The position numbers and the translations under genes are program-made. From Bryum argenteum (lineage: Eukaryota; Streptophyta; Bryopsida; Bryales; Bryaceae), in the NCBI GenBank assembly GCA_037043015.1, contig CM073322.1:31429864-31493863 (forward strand): a DNA stretch of 64,000 nucleotides, written 5' to 3'. Position 1 is the first letter of the stretch. Each line of letters opens with the position of its first letter. Below are positions 1 through 11,529 of this stretch, in pieces. Below the pieces are notes generated by a model. That model made no database searches, had not been told where the DNA came from, and saw nothing but the letters and a program-made list of their open reading frames with translations.

Positions 1-403
1 AGACCAAGCGGCCGTGTGATAAGTTGGACTATCGAAGATTGGGACCATTTGCCATCCGTAAACAAATCAATCCAGCATGGCGTATCGGTTGGAGTTACTA
101 CTACTATGAAGGTACATCCAGTCTTCCACGTGTCTTTATTGGAACCTTATCGAGTCGACTTTTCCTAAGGAAGAGTGCGAGGGCCGCCACCTAGTATCGA
201 AATTGAGAACCACGAGGAATATGAGGTGGATAAGGTCTTGGATTCACGGCGCAGAAGGGAACTTGGAGTATTTTGTGCATTGGAGCGGATACGACATCAA
301 TGAAAGAACGCGGGAACATGCCGAAAATCTTGTAAATGCTACTGGAAAAGGTGCAGAATTTCATCAACGATATCCTCATAAACCTAAGCCTTTCCGACGA
401 TAA
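1..403 (+). pseudogene. Ty3/gypsy integrase C-terminus with chromodomain, broken
   Basis: This is the tail of a retrotransposon polyprotein entering from the left edge. Around 100-165 one frame reads MKVHPVFHVSLLEPYRVD, the hallmark at the end of plant Ty3/gypsy integrases. At about 190-400 lies a chromodomain split over two frames: EYEVDKVLDSRRRR is read in one frame, and LEYFVHWSGYD followed by AENL in another, so a frameshift lies near 255-265. The chromodomain would guide insertion into particular chromatin. The frame closes with a stop at 401-403. The frameshifts mean it is no longer functional. Family assignment (chromovirus branch) is firm; the clade within it is not determined. Confidence 0.85.
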
Positions 404-929
404 CTTCTCTCTGACGCTTGCCCACTCAGGAGAATAAAAGGGGGAGAGTGAACACAACCTTGATTCACATTTGATTTACATATTTTGTTCTAGATAGAAT
501 TTCTCTATAGTCATAGTTTGGTTTTTAGTCATGGATAGTCAAGAGATAGATAGCATACCAGGTTATGCCATCTCAACCAACCAACTCTCGGGCGACCTGG
601 AGATGAAGAACCGCCCTCGCCACGACGCCGACGGAGGATTCCGAGCAATCGATCGCTGGTGATTGTATTTGAGGTCGAGCCCGCTTTCAATGGTCTGCCA
701 GAAGGTGTGTTTGCAGGACAATTCCATAACGAAGACACAGAAGTTCACGCTTGGTCAGGAAGTGGAAGCGTCGGCCACTATCGTTGGCTTCAAGGACCGA
801 TGAACCACTTGCCTCGTGAACAACAATTGGAGTTTATTGCAGATGTCATGCGGCAGATTTTCATTTTCCTGCGTTGGTATTGACTAACAACAACGTTGCT
901 TCTCGGAGACCTCGAAGCTAGAAGGGAGG
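404..929 (+). other. Retrotransposon 3' untranslated region with polypurine tract
   Basis: This non-coding stretch joins the integrase stop to the LTR. A 74-codon open frame at 659-883 resembles nothing I know and is probably chance. The purine run agaagggagg at 920-929 sits directly before the TG of the LTR, where the plus-strand primer of reverse transcription is expected. Confidence 0.6.
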
Positions 930-949
930 TGATGTCACTGGATACACAA

Positions 950-967
950 GAAGTTTCTAGAAGGTTC
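950..967 (+). promoter_or_regulatory. Perfect four-unit heat-shock-element-like site
   Basis: Bases 950-967 read GAAGTTTCTAGAAGGTTC. This matches nGAAnnTTCnnGAAnnTTC, the alternating pentamer layout bound by heat shock factor trimers, near the start of the LTR. The match is seen; heat response is inferred. Confidence 0.55.
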
Positions 968-1050
968 TTCTAAAATATTCTCTGAAGATTCCCTAAAAGA
1001 TTCCTTGAAGATTCCCTATGTCACGGCCACGTACTAGGTAGACAACTTAG

Positions 1051-1093
1051 GAAGGTTCTAGAAGGTTCTAGAAGCTTCCGGAAACTTCTGGAA
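1051..1093 (+). promoter_or_regulatory. Nine-unit heat-shock-element-like array
   Basis: GAA occurs at 1051, 1061, 1071, 1081 and 1091, and TTC at 1056, 1066, 1076 and 1086. That gives nine alternating pentamers in perfect 5 bp phase. Decayed units continue to about 1205. The array lies 140-190 bp upstream of the LTR TATA box, in enhancer position. Confidence 0.6.
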
Positions 1094-1236
1094 GTTCCTA
1101 GAAGTCTCCGGAAGTTTTGGAAGGTCCTTGAAGTTTCCGGAAGGCCCCGGAAGCTTCCGGAAGGTCTTGGAAGTTCTTGGAAGGTCCTAGAAGGTCCTAG
1201 GTTGAGAAGGTTACGGAGAACCTTCTTCTTAGCTAG

Positions 1237-1244
1237 TATATATA
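1237..1244 (+). promoter_or_regulatory. TATA box of the LTR promoter
   Basis: TATATATA followed by GGAGTC, downstream of the pentamer array. Transcription would be expected to start about 30 bp further on, near 1270. Confidence 0.5.
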
Positions 1245-1449
1245 GGAGTCGAGGATGAGGGCAACCTCAGTCTCGACAACGCATCTCTTGGAGCTCTAGC
1301 TCATCTCTCTTGTTGTTGTTCGTGTACTCTTCTTGTTAATTCAAGCTCTTGTCAGTTCTTGTTAGTTTCCACATATTCTTATCATCTGTTTCCGTGTCCC
1401 TGACACGCTGAACAATCGTTGCGAGCGGGTCAGTCAAGGATTCCTGAGG

Positions 1450-2487
1450 ACCTGGAGTTGCAATGGTCTGCCTTTCTCCAGGAGCGAATGCAAACCATGC
1501 TGCAGGCTGCAGTACCGCACTTGGTACAGCAGGTCGCTGAGCAATCTGCGGCGGCTTAGGCTGCGTTGCGTCAACGTATGCCTCCGACCGAGCCTGCTTA
1601 TTCGGAATACGAAGATGAAGGATATCGAAACATTGATAGCCGGGCGCATCAATGGGGTGGGAAAAAAGAGTCGAAAGTGACAACTCCGGACAAGTTTTCC
1701 GGGAAGAAGGGAAACGAAATTTACCGGTGGTTAGCTCAGCTGCGTCTCGTTTTCCGCGGAAAACCTACCACATACAGTAAGGACGAGGACAAAGTGGCTT
1801 ATGCTTTGTCTTATTTGATAGGTGCTGCGCAGAATTGGGCGATGCATTGGATGAAGATCGACCACATGTTTTGTTACATGATTATCAGGCATTTCGATTG
1901 TCGTCATCGAGGTCTACGGGGAAATTGATCGTAAAACAACTGCCGAAGACCGATTGGGAAAACTTAAGCAGACTAGTTCAGTAGCTTCTTATATTTCTGC
2001 TTTTAACGAGCATGCTGCTCAGGTAGATTGGAATGAACCAAGTCTCGTGGCTCGATTTCGCAGTGGTCTACAGGATGGTGTCCTTGATGCGATGGCCACT
2101 GCTGAACATCAGCCGGTTAGATTACAAGAATGGATGGCCGTTGCTTCGCGGATCGATGAGAGGTTATGGCGGCGAAAGCAGGGACAACGGGCTTCTGCTT
2201 ATTCCACTTCGGCTCCAACAGTTCGGGCTGCTGCTATTGCTACTCCGGCTCATGCAGTTAATCGCTCTGAGAGTGCGCCTATGGAGATCGATGCTATGAG
2301 GGTTACAACTGCTTTAGCGAAGACGTCGGCACAGCGAGCGGAGTTTCAGAAACACGGCAAATGCTGGGGGTGCGGGAAAACCGGACACATTCGCTCGCAA
2401 TGTCCTACGAACCCTTCACAACCGCTGATTTTAGCTCTTCTCGAGGAAGAGGAAGTTCGGTCGGAAAACATCGTATCCCGATACTGA
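1450..2487 (+). pseudogene. Ty3/gypsy gag with zinc knuckle, broken
   Basis: Gag coats the retrotransposon RNA. The reading frame can be followed from about 1450. It is stopped by a TAG near 1557, reopens at 1566 and runs to 1928 with a gag motif typical of plant gypsy elements (FSGKKGNEIYRWLAQLRLVF). It then continues in another frame from 1954 to 2487. Near its end is a CCHC zinc knuckle (CWGCGKTGHIRSQC, codons 2362-2403), which binds RNA. The stop and the frameshift near 1930 show decay. Confidence 0.85.
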
Positions 2488-2999
2488 GAGATCAATCTCG
2501 GTACCCGGGTAGCAATCTTTTGATTGAATCACCTGCAGATCTGCTATCGACAGCCGCTTCTCCGTTCCAACAAGAAGCGAGTGACGGCTCACTATCACAA
2601 CCCATGACATCGGCATCACATCTTCTGTTGTCTGGTACGGTGAATGGGACCCCGGCGAAAATATTGATTGATTCTGGAGCCACCGGCGTTTTCATTCACC
2701 CGCGCGTTGCAGCTGAATCCGGGGCGCTGATTCGTCTTAAGTCCATTCCTCGGGAGGTTCGCGTCATCGACGGCAGAATTATTAACTCTGGCTTGATTAC
2801 ACATGAAGCTGTTATTGCACTTACGGTAAATGGTCATCAGGAGAACTTGGTTGCTGATTTAACCAACACAGGGCGTTATGCTTGCGTTTTGGGTACTCCA
2901 TGGTTGTTCCGACACGATCCCACTATTAAATGGGCGCAACATCGGGTGCTCTTTAATTCTAATTACTGCCAAGCACACTGTTTTCCTGTCAAAAACTGA
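2361..2999 (+). pseudogene. Ty3/gypsy aspartic protease; element truncated after it
   Basis: The frame overlaps the end of gag by about 126 bp. The active site motif is ILIDSGATGVFIH, with the catalytic Asp codon at 2670-2672. A second protease block (VLGTPWLFRHDPTIKW) lies near 2890-2935. The frame ends at 2999 with no reverse transcriptase, RNase H or integrase after it; AT-rich non-coding DNA follows. Gag frame to protease frame is a -1 step, as in many retroelements, but given the other lesions it could equally be decay. Confidence 0.85.
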
Positions 3000-3736
3000 A
3001 ATCCATAAATACTTTTTTCTTTTCTTCCAACTTAATTGGGGCACAATTATTATTAGTTTTTTTTTCTTTTTAAAAAAAATTTATTTATTTAGTACTTAGT
3101 GATGTTTTGAGAGTTTTTTCGGTTCTACGTATAGAACCATATACAAATTCAAACTTCGACATCATTTAAGTTAGATCATTTACGGATTCTACAAGGTTAT
3201 CCTTTGATTTTATATCATCAAGGTTCATATGTAAATAATTTACATTATTAAAAAAAAAAATATATAATAATATATATAATTTTGATTTATTTGTTTGTTT
3301 TTCTTATCTTTCAAGATTTGTCAAAACTCAAGACCCTAGGATTTTGCAGACATCTACAAACTCATAAAGGCACTTAATCATTATCCATAACTTTTCTTGA
3401 ACCAAGTTATTTAAGATTATAATGGTTGTTTTTACTATTTTGTTGTTTTCATATTTTCATACCTTCTTCTGGAAAACAATTGAATAATCATGATGAGTAT
3501 TTATAATATTGCATGTCTATGCTCAACTTTGATATTTACATGGGAAATTCAAGGAAATTGTTTGATCATCAAATCCTGCTTTGTACAAAGTAAACTATGT
3601 CTCCCAAGCAATTCCTAAAAATATTTTTTTCATAACTTTGAACATTACGATCTCACAAACGGTACAAATGCATTAGTTGAGATTCAAAATACTACTTTCA
3701 CTAGTACTCACTCTAAAGATCCTATGGTTGAAAGTA
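3000..3736. other. Gene-free AT-rich spacer
   Basis: No coding signal. Bases about 3590-3720 resemble the inner 3' part of the piggyBac element near 25740-25850 (shared core around ATGATCTCACAAA / ACGATCTCACAAA), so this may be a worn piggyBac-derived fragment. Confidence 0.5.
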
Positions 3737-4106
3737 TTAACCCTTAAACGCCCGAGCAAGCCCGAGGGGCTTGATTCCAACAGAATCTTCCCTGTAGCTC
3801 TCATTGTACTCAACGTTTCACTTATATTTTGATGTCAAACTGGTCACCTTCTTCTGATGCATTCAGAAAATGAATTTTCACAATTCAAATCACAATTTGT
3901 ATGAATGATTTTGTGGTTTGAAAGGATTGTGGTAGGTAGGTTGGGGTGGTACATAACCTTGTAGGAGGTTGCAAGCTCATCATTGATTGGTCAATTCATG
4001 ATGCCCAAGTTCAAAAAGTGCACTATTCATGATGCCCAAGTCCAAAAGATGTTGTGATCCAATTTTGGGCTGCCCGTTTTAGACCCCAAGGGCGTTTAAG
4101 GGTTAA
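3737..4106. mobile_element. piggyBac-type MITE, family A, copy 1 (370 bp)
   Basis: TTAA at both ends, with inverted ends starting CCCTTAAACGCCC (left) and finishing GGGCGTTTAAGGG (right). No coding capacity. A near-identical copy of the same length lies in opposite orientation at 26825-27194. TTAA duplication is the hallmark of piggyBac transposition, so the ends suggest mobilisation by a transposase such as the one at 21827-24467. Confidence 0.85.
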
Positions 4107-6233
4107 AACACTATAAAGGTATAATTTTTAACCTCATTTGTGCATAGTGATTTCTAGCCAAAAAATTGCAAAGTTGTTTGAGTAATACACTAGCTTCTTC
4201 TCCACTCAAGAAAAGTGATTTGAAATTATTTAAAACAAAATTTTGAATGGGAAATGCAAGGGTCATTTGAGTGTTTATTTTTGAGAGTATAATGCTACGT
4301 ACAAACCTATTGCAATAAAAAAAATTCCAACTAAAAGGTGGTCATCGTCATATCTATATTACTCTTGTACGGGAAAAAAAATTAAATTTTTTTTGGCTCA
4401 TATAAAAGCCTTGCAATGGTGACAACTGCGCAAATGGCTGAAGGAAAAGAATTTGAGTCCATTGCACTAGATAAATCCCATATCTCCATTACATCTTTGA
4501 TTGAGTTGAAATTTCTACTAAAAACACGTAAAGTTGGAATTTAATAGGGAATAATAGAGGTACAACAAGAACCACGTGTTATTGCAATTCTTTCATCATA
4601 ACAACATCATTATTGAAATATTTCAATGAAAACACTTTCAACTAGAAAGCTTCACGTCTCCATCTTGAGTAAAAAAATACACCCAAAACTAGTTTTGATT
4701 CAATGACAAGTTGGGTGCAGTCAAGAAAGTTGGTTAGAAATGTTGTCTTTTATGCTCATGGAATGTTAAAATAGGCTTAGACATATATAGCTAACCAAGC
4801 CAAATGAAATTTATCAATAAAGGCATATATTCTATATCACTTTGAAAAAATTTCATATAAGGAAACACTTTTGTGAAATATTTTCAAGTAGGGGAACAAT
4901 CATAAAATATTTGCAAAGAGGGGAAGGAAAAACGTTCTATTGTTGCTTCATGAGCAAGTAGAAGGAGCTATATACTAACGGGCACATCCAAGGTATGGGT
5001 ATCACTTTTTGTCAAGACTAATTAGGTGATTTTTGGTTGGAACATCCAAAGTTCATCATATTTTTCCATTTTTACCAATTACAAAGAGTACAAAATCATT
5101 TTAAAATAACGCATATGTAATTGGGATCAAGATGCACATTCCTAAGAAAAAAAATTATTCAAATTTTTTATTTTTGGATCATTGAACCCTCCACAGTAAA
5201 TTGCATATTGGTGGGATTTGCAGGCATCATGGTGCAAAAATTATTAGATGTTTATTTGTCAAACTAACTATTTTATATAATGCACAAGTACATGTAAGTC
5301 ATATCCAAAAATGGTATCAAAATGTGATCATTTGATGTATCGAATGGTTGTTTCTTAGGATTTTGTGTCATTAGGACACAACTTACTTTTTCAATTAAAA
5401 TACCTAATAAAATCCTTAATATTCTTCAATGCGAATGATTTTTTTTTGGTAGGCTATAAGTACTGTGAATTGAAACCACATTTGGTGTTCTCATACTTAA
5501 CTTTTTTTAGAAGATGGACATGTTTGACACACTTGCATGAGCTGAAATTGTATTTGGGACAACTTTTTTGGACACCCTTAGCTTAATTGTGCCCTAACTT
5601 CAATTTGCCCAGTTACCAATCTTCTTCATATTAACTTTGAATTATTTACAAGTAATAACAAAGTGAAATAAAAATATAAACATTGTTCCCCTATTTGCAA
5701 ATATTTTTCATTCGTTCCCTTCTCTAGAGATAATTTATTAAAAATTCTCTTCTATGAATATCCCTCAAAAATAAACAGTCCACAAAGTTCACTTTAAGTG
5801 AAATATAACAATGAGATATCAAATTTATAATATGGGCCTTGCTATGCTCGTGAAAATTTAGGATGTAGACTTTCTCAATCACAATATAAAAGGATTTATT
5901 ACGGTGGATTTCCAATCCTCATGGGCCAATAAGAAAGCCCAACGCCTCTTGTAAGGTCAAAAATAATAATTAAAATGTAAAGAAAAAGTTGTTTAAAAAG
6001 TAAAGTGGCCGAGCGCTAAAAATTGTTCACACGTCCAAAATCATTCTCCTTCTCAAACTATAGTCTTCTAATCACAAGAACCTCCGCTCAATCTCTGGTG
6101 TCGTTTGCAGCATGCATAGCAGCTATACAGAAGCGCAAAAATTCACCCGACTAATACGTACTCGTGTCCTCTAGACACATAAAGGAAAAGGTGAATTAAA
6201 AATAGAACAAGACGACAAAGTAACCTTTCAAGC
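4107..6233. other. Gene-free AT-rich spacer
   Basis: No gene recognised. Parts of 4130-4750 share short blocks with 41260-42000 and 60950-61720 (for example the words around 'tttctagccaaaaa'), suggesting old copies of one non-autonomous repeat. The rest shows nothing I can name. Confidence 0.4.
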
Positions 6234-6668
6234 TTAACCCTTAAGCGCCCACAGTGTCGTTTTTCGACATTCTGGATGTGAGGCTCCGTCTTTGGTGCAC
6301 AACCCCGCTTTCATCCCATCAATTTTTCATTCGCCGTTTTTTTTGCTCAACTCCTCGGTGGGTTTACTCTACTCCCTCCTTGGATAAATAGTAAAAACCT
6401 TGATCCTCAATTTGTAAGAGTGGACAAAAGAGATTTTTCATGAAAGTTTTGGTGGTGTGATCTTCACCCCTTTTTTGCATGGATCTTGAAATCCATACCT
6501 CCAAAGGGCATGCAACTTGGCGGTCATACTAATTGCCGTGCTCCAAAGAAGATCCTACGGTTGGATTTTCCATTTTCATCTTTTATTTGTTTTTACGCAG
6601 TTTTGAAAAAATCAGCATTATTACCAATTGTTAGGAGCTTTACCCCCCCTTGGGCGTTTAGGGGTTAA
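6234..6668. mobile_element. piggyBac-type MITE, family B (435 bp)
   Basis: TTAA-flanked element with ends CCCTTAAGCGCCC and GGGCGTTTAGGGG. A 60-codon open frame inside (6486-6668) runs into the terminal repeat and is not a gene. The left end resembles the right end of a fragment finishing at 42069 (inverted), where the words TCGTTTTTC and the GCGCCC-like border are shared. Confidence 0.8.
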
Positions 6669-8160
6669 AGCCATAAATCTAAAATACATAACATTGATAT
6701 AATTCATACTTGAAAACAATCCAAAAAAACCGAATTGACTACATTCACACTATGTGGAATATTTCTTGTACCATCTAGGAGGCTAACTTGGCAAAAAGAC
6801 AACTAAGAAATTTGCCATCTGGACAATAACTAAGTAATGAACCTATGCTTAAGGTCAATGTATATGATTCCATCTTCAGTAGCTCTTTTGCCTTGTCCCA
6901 TCTTAAGAACATACACCATTAATACAATAGAAACCATTACACAGATTCATTTCCTAGCTTAGAAAAACCGACCCCAACCGATGGGAGACCATAAAAATAG
7001 GTGCTACATCTTCACATACAACTCTTCAGGAAAGACTTCAACAATTAAGGTTAGCTTTGCAAGCCGAAATCCAACAGAAAGTGAAACCTATGCTTCAAGT
7101 GGAAAAGAACGTAATATGCATGGAATGAATCATTTACTGATACTTATGAAATAAATACTATGGGTTATTTCATTGTTAAAATGAGCTTGCTCCACGTATG
7201 CATCAATCTGGATTCACACTAAGAGAGATTGTTGTACTAGTTTAGCACTTTGATGTCAAGGATGTAAGAAGAGTTGCCGGTGAAACTCAGAAGATGGAGT
7301 TGATTTGGGATGATGATGTCGAACTTAAAACAAAAACTAATCTCTAAATGGACTAGAAAATCCACCCCATGATTTTGCTTCCCGTGAAACATCTGAAACC
7401 TCTAAAATGGCTCTAAAACCCTCACAAATGAGCACAAAGAGTTCAAGAATGACGCAAGATGCTTAAGAATATGAGATAGTGTGGAATTGTGAGGATCGGA
7501 AGTCGGAAATGGAGCTGCGAAGCGAAGGGGAGCTAGGCAATTACCGGTCCGTTCTAGTTATGATCAAGAACAAAGGCCACAAACACGCCAAACGGATCGT
7601 CAAACTAACACTATGATGTCGAAAAACTGTAATGGTTGCTTTACTTTTACTCCTTTCCAGTTACTTTAGAGTGTCACAGACAGAGGGAGCTTTTGCAATA
7701 GTCTTTTTGCTTACAACATAAAAGACTAAAAATGATCATGTGATACCATAGTAACAGAAGCCCTGTATTTCAAAATCCCCCCCAAAAAAGTTGCTTGCAC
7801 AAAAGTGCATGCCATATATTCATCACATCTTCCATAGATCATCATCCAAATTAACCCAACTCTTTTTGAAGATGACTTTTTAAAGTTTCAGCTTTTTCAT
7901 TCAAATTGTTGAACTTTGGATGACTCCTCAAAGTTTCACCTTATCAACCAAATTGTCAAATTTCTAAATCGACTGTTCAGGAGTCAAGTATCTTCATCAG
8001 AAAATCTGAAACATGAGGTATCTTCAACATTTGGATAAATAGTGGATGAAACACAATGCTAAAACTCTCTCCTTTGTTGGGCCCTGTCCCTTTGGGAAGG
8101 GCCTATTGGATCGAGTCGCGAAATGGGGTTAACCACTTCACTAAATATCCCCTTTTCACA
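6669..8160. other. Gene-free spacer
   Basis: No coding signal or RNA gene seen. At about 8145-8190 a roughly 22 bp unit containing CCCCTTTTCACACTGCAGA is duplicated in tandem. Confidence 0.4.
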
Positions 8161-8351
8161 CTGCAGATACCCCCTTTTCACACTGCAGAGTGTAAATGGG
8201 CCCAACGTAACCTTAACCTAACCCTAGCTCAACCCTGCCGTTGGAGGTTGTTGTTGGGCTGCGGAGCTCCCCTTGTCTTCTCTGTCGTGATGAGGGTGTT
8301 GTCGTTGCTGTTGCTTTGTCGGGGAGTGTCACCATGTCCCGTGTCTGGGTT

Positions 8352-8421
8352 TTACCGATGCTTCACTGTGTGTTTTAACGATGCTCCAGTGTGGCTTATA
8401 TCGATGCTTTCAGTGTGTGGG
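8352..8421 (+). repeat. Three-copy tandem repeat of about 23 bp
   Basis: Three adjacent imperfect units, each containing a form of CGATGCTTCAGTGTG (8355, 8378 and 8402 region), run directly into the THI4 fragment. Too short to classify further. Confidence 0.5.
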
Positions 8422-8427
8422 TCTCGC

Positions 8428-8712
<285 letters not shown>

Positions 8713-8924
8713 CCACTTGAAGGCTAGGCTCGTCAAGCGGGATGATGTTTACCACTACAACGTAAGCCCCATCGTTGCTTTCCTGTGTAGCTTCTTTCTG
8801 ACGCTTTCTCACTAGACTCGGGTAAGCAACTTCGATCTTAGTGGGAATATTATACGACTCCACATGCCAGGGGATGATTGATTTATTGGGTGCATGTGTG
8901 GCAGAGAAACAATCGTTGAAAGAG

Positions 8925-10802
8925 GACGTCGACGTTAGTCAGGAAAGAATGCGAGTGGAAGGAGGTCAAGCTCACAGTGATTCCGTCATCGTGAAAAATC
9001 TTCGCAAAGTGTATCCTGCTCGTGGTTTGGAGCCTCCGAAAGTGGCTGTTCGAGACTTATCGCTCGGCATTTCTCCTCGAGAATGCTTTGGGTTCTTGTA
9101 AGTAACCCTTGGACGTTATTTTATACGATAAAAATCATGTATAGATTGGTGAAGGATGCTGATACCGACTTGTGGCTTGTTCAGAGGTGTAAACGGAGCT
9201 GGAAAAACCACGACGCTGTCGATTCTGAGTGGAGACATTAGCCCCACGAACGGCGAAGCTTACATAAACGGCTACTCAGTTCTCCAAAATTTAGCAAAGA
9301 AATAAAAAAAGATCGGGTATCGTCCGCACTTCGACCCGCTCCTCGGACCTCATGATCGCCAGAGAGCACTGCACATGTACGCCAATCTAAAAGGAGTTCC
9401 CAAGAAAGACGTGAAAGAGGTCGTGAACTTGCTCGTGGAAGTCGTCGGCTTGAGTAAGTACGTTGATCGGGTGGCGGGAGCTTATAGCGGTGGCAACAAG
9501 CGGAAGCCGGCGCCGCCATTGCTCTCGTAAGCCTCTTTGTCCATTCAAACACACCTCCCGAACAATTTTGGGACTATCTCGTCGCCCACTTTGTATTGGA
9601 ATGGCGAGAATCCATAATATTTTGAGCATGCATGGCGAATCTATAACATGTTGAGCATGTATGGCGGTGGGGAATCCGGCAAAGGTGTTTTTTTTGATGA
9701 GCCTAGCGAGTGGAATGGACCCGATGGCACGTCGAGCCATGTGGAACCCGATCACCGAGGTCATTCGGAGCGAGACATGAGCGTGGTGCTCACAACACAA
9801 AGCATGGAAGAATGTGAAGCGCTTTGCAGCCGCGTCGGGGTCATGGTGGCCGGAAGCCTCGTGTGTCTGGGCTCCATTCAACACATCAAGTCTCGCTTTG
9901 GCTCAGGTAAAATTACCCTCATTGCTGTACCTAGTCTCTCCATTTCAACGCTTCAAAACTCACTGTTTTATCATGCCCGTGGACTTGGAATTCGTTGCAG
10001 CTTGTAGCTTTATATATGTCTTAGTCATGCTGGTTTGCATCATATTACAATGCAGTTTCAGTGCAATTTACATCTTGTTGCAATCTTGTCTCTGCAATCA
10101 AATCATTCTCTTAGAATGCTGAAATCGAAATGCTCATGTACGTAGAGAATGTTCAGACTTAAACGGTGAACTACTCCATGGAATGAAGAAGCTAGTTAGT
10201 ACCTTAAAACTTAAGCATATTGTACCATTATTACCACTACATCCGAATCTGCATTGAAGTCGAATTGGTGTAGTTTTCTTACGTTCTATTGCTTCGAATG
10301 GATAGTTTATGAGTTGCATCAACCATTTATAACGTTAAACAATCACGCATGCGAGGGTTCAAGGTCCGTCATCCGAGCTTCAACACCATTTGCTTCCGTA
10401 ATGAGTTGCGATCCATTCGAAGTTGATATGTCGTTGCTTATGAAGTCTTTGTAAAGCTTTAAGTGGCATGTTACCAAGTAGTAAACAAATTGTATGCCTC
10501 ATGTATTGAGGGAAGTGTTGTGGGGTGGATTGGCGGGTTACACGGTGGAGATGCGGTGTGCACATGAGCGAATGCACCGATTCATGTCATTCTGATTCCC
10601 GAACTCGAGGTTGGAGGAAGAAAGCATCCGACGAGATTGAAGTATAGCATTCCGGTCAAGGACTTCACCTTGTCACAGTATTCGGTGCTTTGGAGAATGA
10701 GAAAGACAAAGTAGGTTAGGGCTAGAGGATTACAAAACACGATCAAAGTACTCTTGAGCAGGTGTTTTTGAGTCTAGCAAATGGGCAACCTGAGGAGTCA
10801 TA
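8925..10802 (+). pseudogene. ABCA-family ABC transporter, nucleotide-binding domain, broken
   Basis: The intron-containing remnant matches the C-terminal ATP-binding cassette of ABCA (ABC1-like) lipid transporters. An exon ending at 9097 reads VIVKNLRKVYPARG and ends ECFGFL. A GT/AG intron at 9098-9184 splits the codon before the Walker A loop [10 protein letters not shown] stop (TAA 9303-9305) interrupts the next exon. The ABC signature YSGGNKRK appears near 9482-9505, then the frame shifts. From about 9665 to 9905, in mixed frames, come the Walker B area (FLDEPS-like, damaged) and [20 protein letters not shown]. The final exon (about 10590-10802) ends LEQVFLSLANGQPEES and TAA, the usual ABCA C-terminus. 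No membrane domain is present. Confidence 0.87.
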
Positions 10803-11529
10803 ACCCGAGTAGGCCATTCTTCAATGTTGGAACATGAATTTGTATAGTACATAATGTTATCATCTGGAACTTGATAGCGTGGAGTGCATACTACTTGGAA
10901 CTGAGCTTTTGCTTTTTCTTGTTATAATCAGAAAGCCCAACCGCTCAAGCTATTCTACTACCACTTTCAGCACTAAGTGGATCTGGTTATGTGGAAGGTA
11001 CGCTACCAGTTATGGTGCCGGTCAATTCACATTTAGAGAGTCGCGTTCATCATTGTACGACTCTTCGAATTGTTCTTTTAGAGGCTAACCGTAACTGTTT
11101 CCTGAATTATCATTTGCTGCTTGCTCATTCTTCTGTTTCTTGTGCCGAGTTGCTATAGATCTGAAGTTCTGCAAATTGTCACAGAAATCGGGATTTTGAC
11201 ATGTACCACATTTACCAGAGCACCTTGATTCAACCAGCACCAAAGGTAGTAGTAAAAGGTACATGTGTCATGTGCTGATGGATGGCTTATGTTAATGAGA
11301 AATTTGATAGGTATTTTAGAGTAGGGGTCAGGAATAAATGCTGCTCTGTACTTGTTTGAGTGTGCATGCATCTTTGTAATTTTTATGATTTTGTACCGTG
11401 GTCTTTTTAAAACCAAAATGAAGTAAAACATACTCAATGGTAGCTGCTTTGTCATAATGATTTGTGATATTTTACTGCCGTCGGTTTTGTTTACAAATTT
11501 GAAATCAGTTTTACAGAGGTAGCACTAAA
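10803..11529. other. Gene-free spacer
   Basis: Nothing coding is recognised between the ABCA remnant and the Helentron-like remnant. Confidence 0.4.

Larger units (their letters stand above)
930..1390 (+). mobile_element. LTR of Ty3/gypsy element (right border approximate)
   Basis: The LTR begins with TGATGTCAC right after the polypurine tract. It holds a long GAA/TTC repeat array (about 945-1205), a TATA box (1237-1244) and a C/T-rich leader, in the order expected for U3, R and U5. Gag-like coding starts soon after. I cannot fix the right end: no clear CA end plus primer binding site is visible. A second copy of this LTR is not present in the window, so the boundaries rest on position alone. 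Confidence 0.6.

Noticed and set aside
659..883. 74-codon frame between integrase end and LTR
   Set aside because: No recognisable domain, and it sits where a retrotransposon 3' untranslated region is expected.
8205..8240. Telomere-like words (AACCTTAACCTAACCCTA)
   Set aside because: Only two or three imperfect units; too short for an interstitial telomere.
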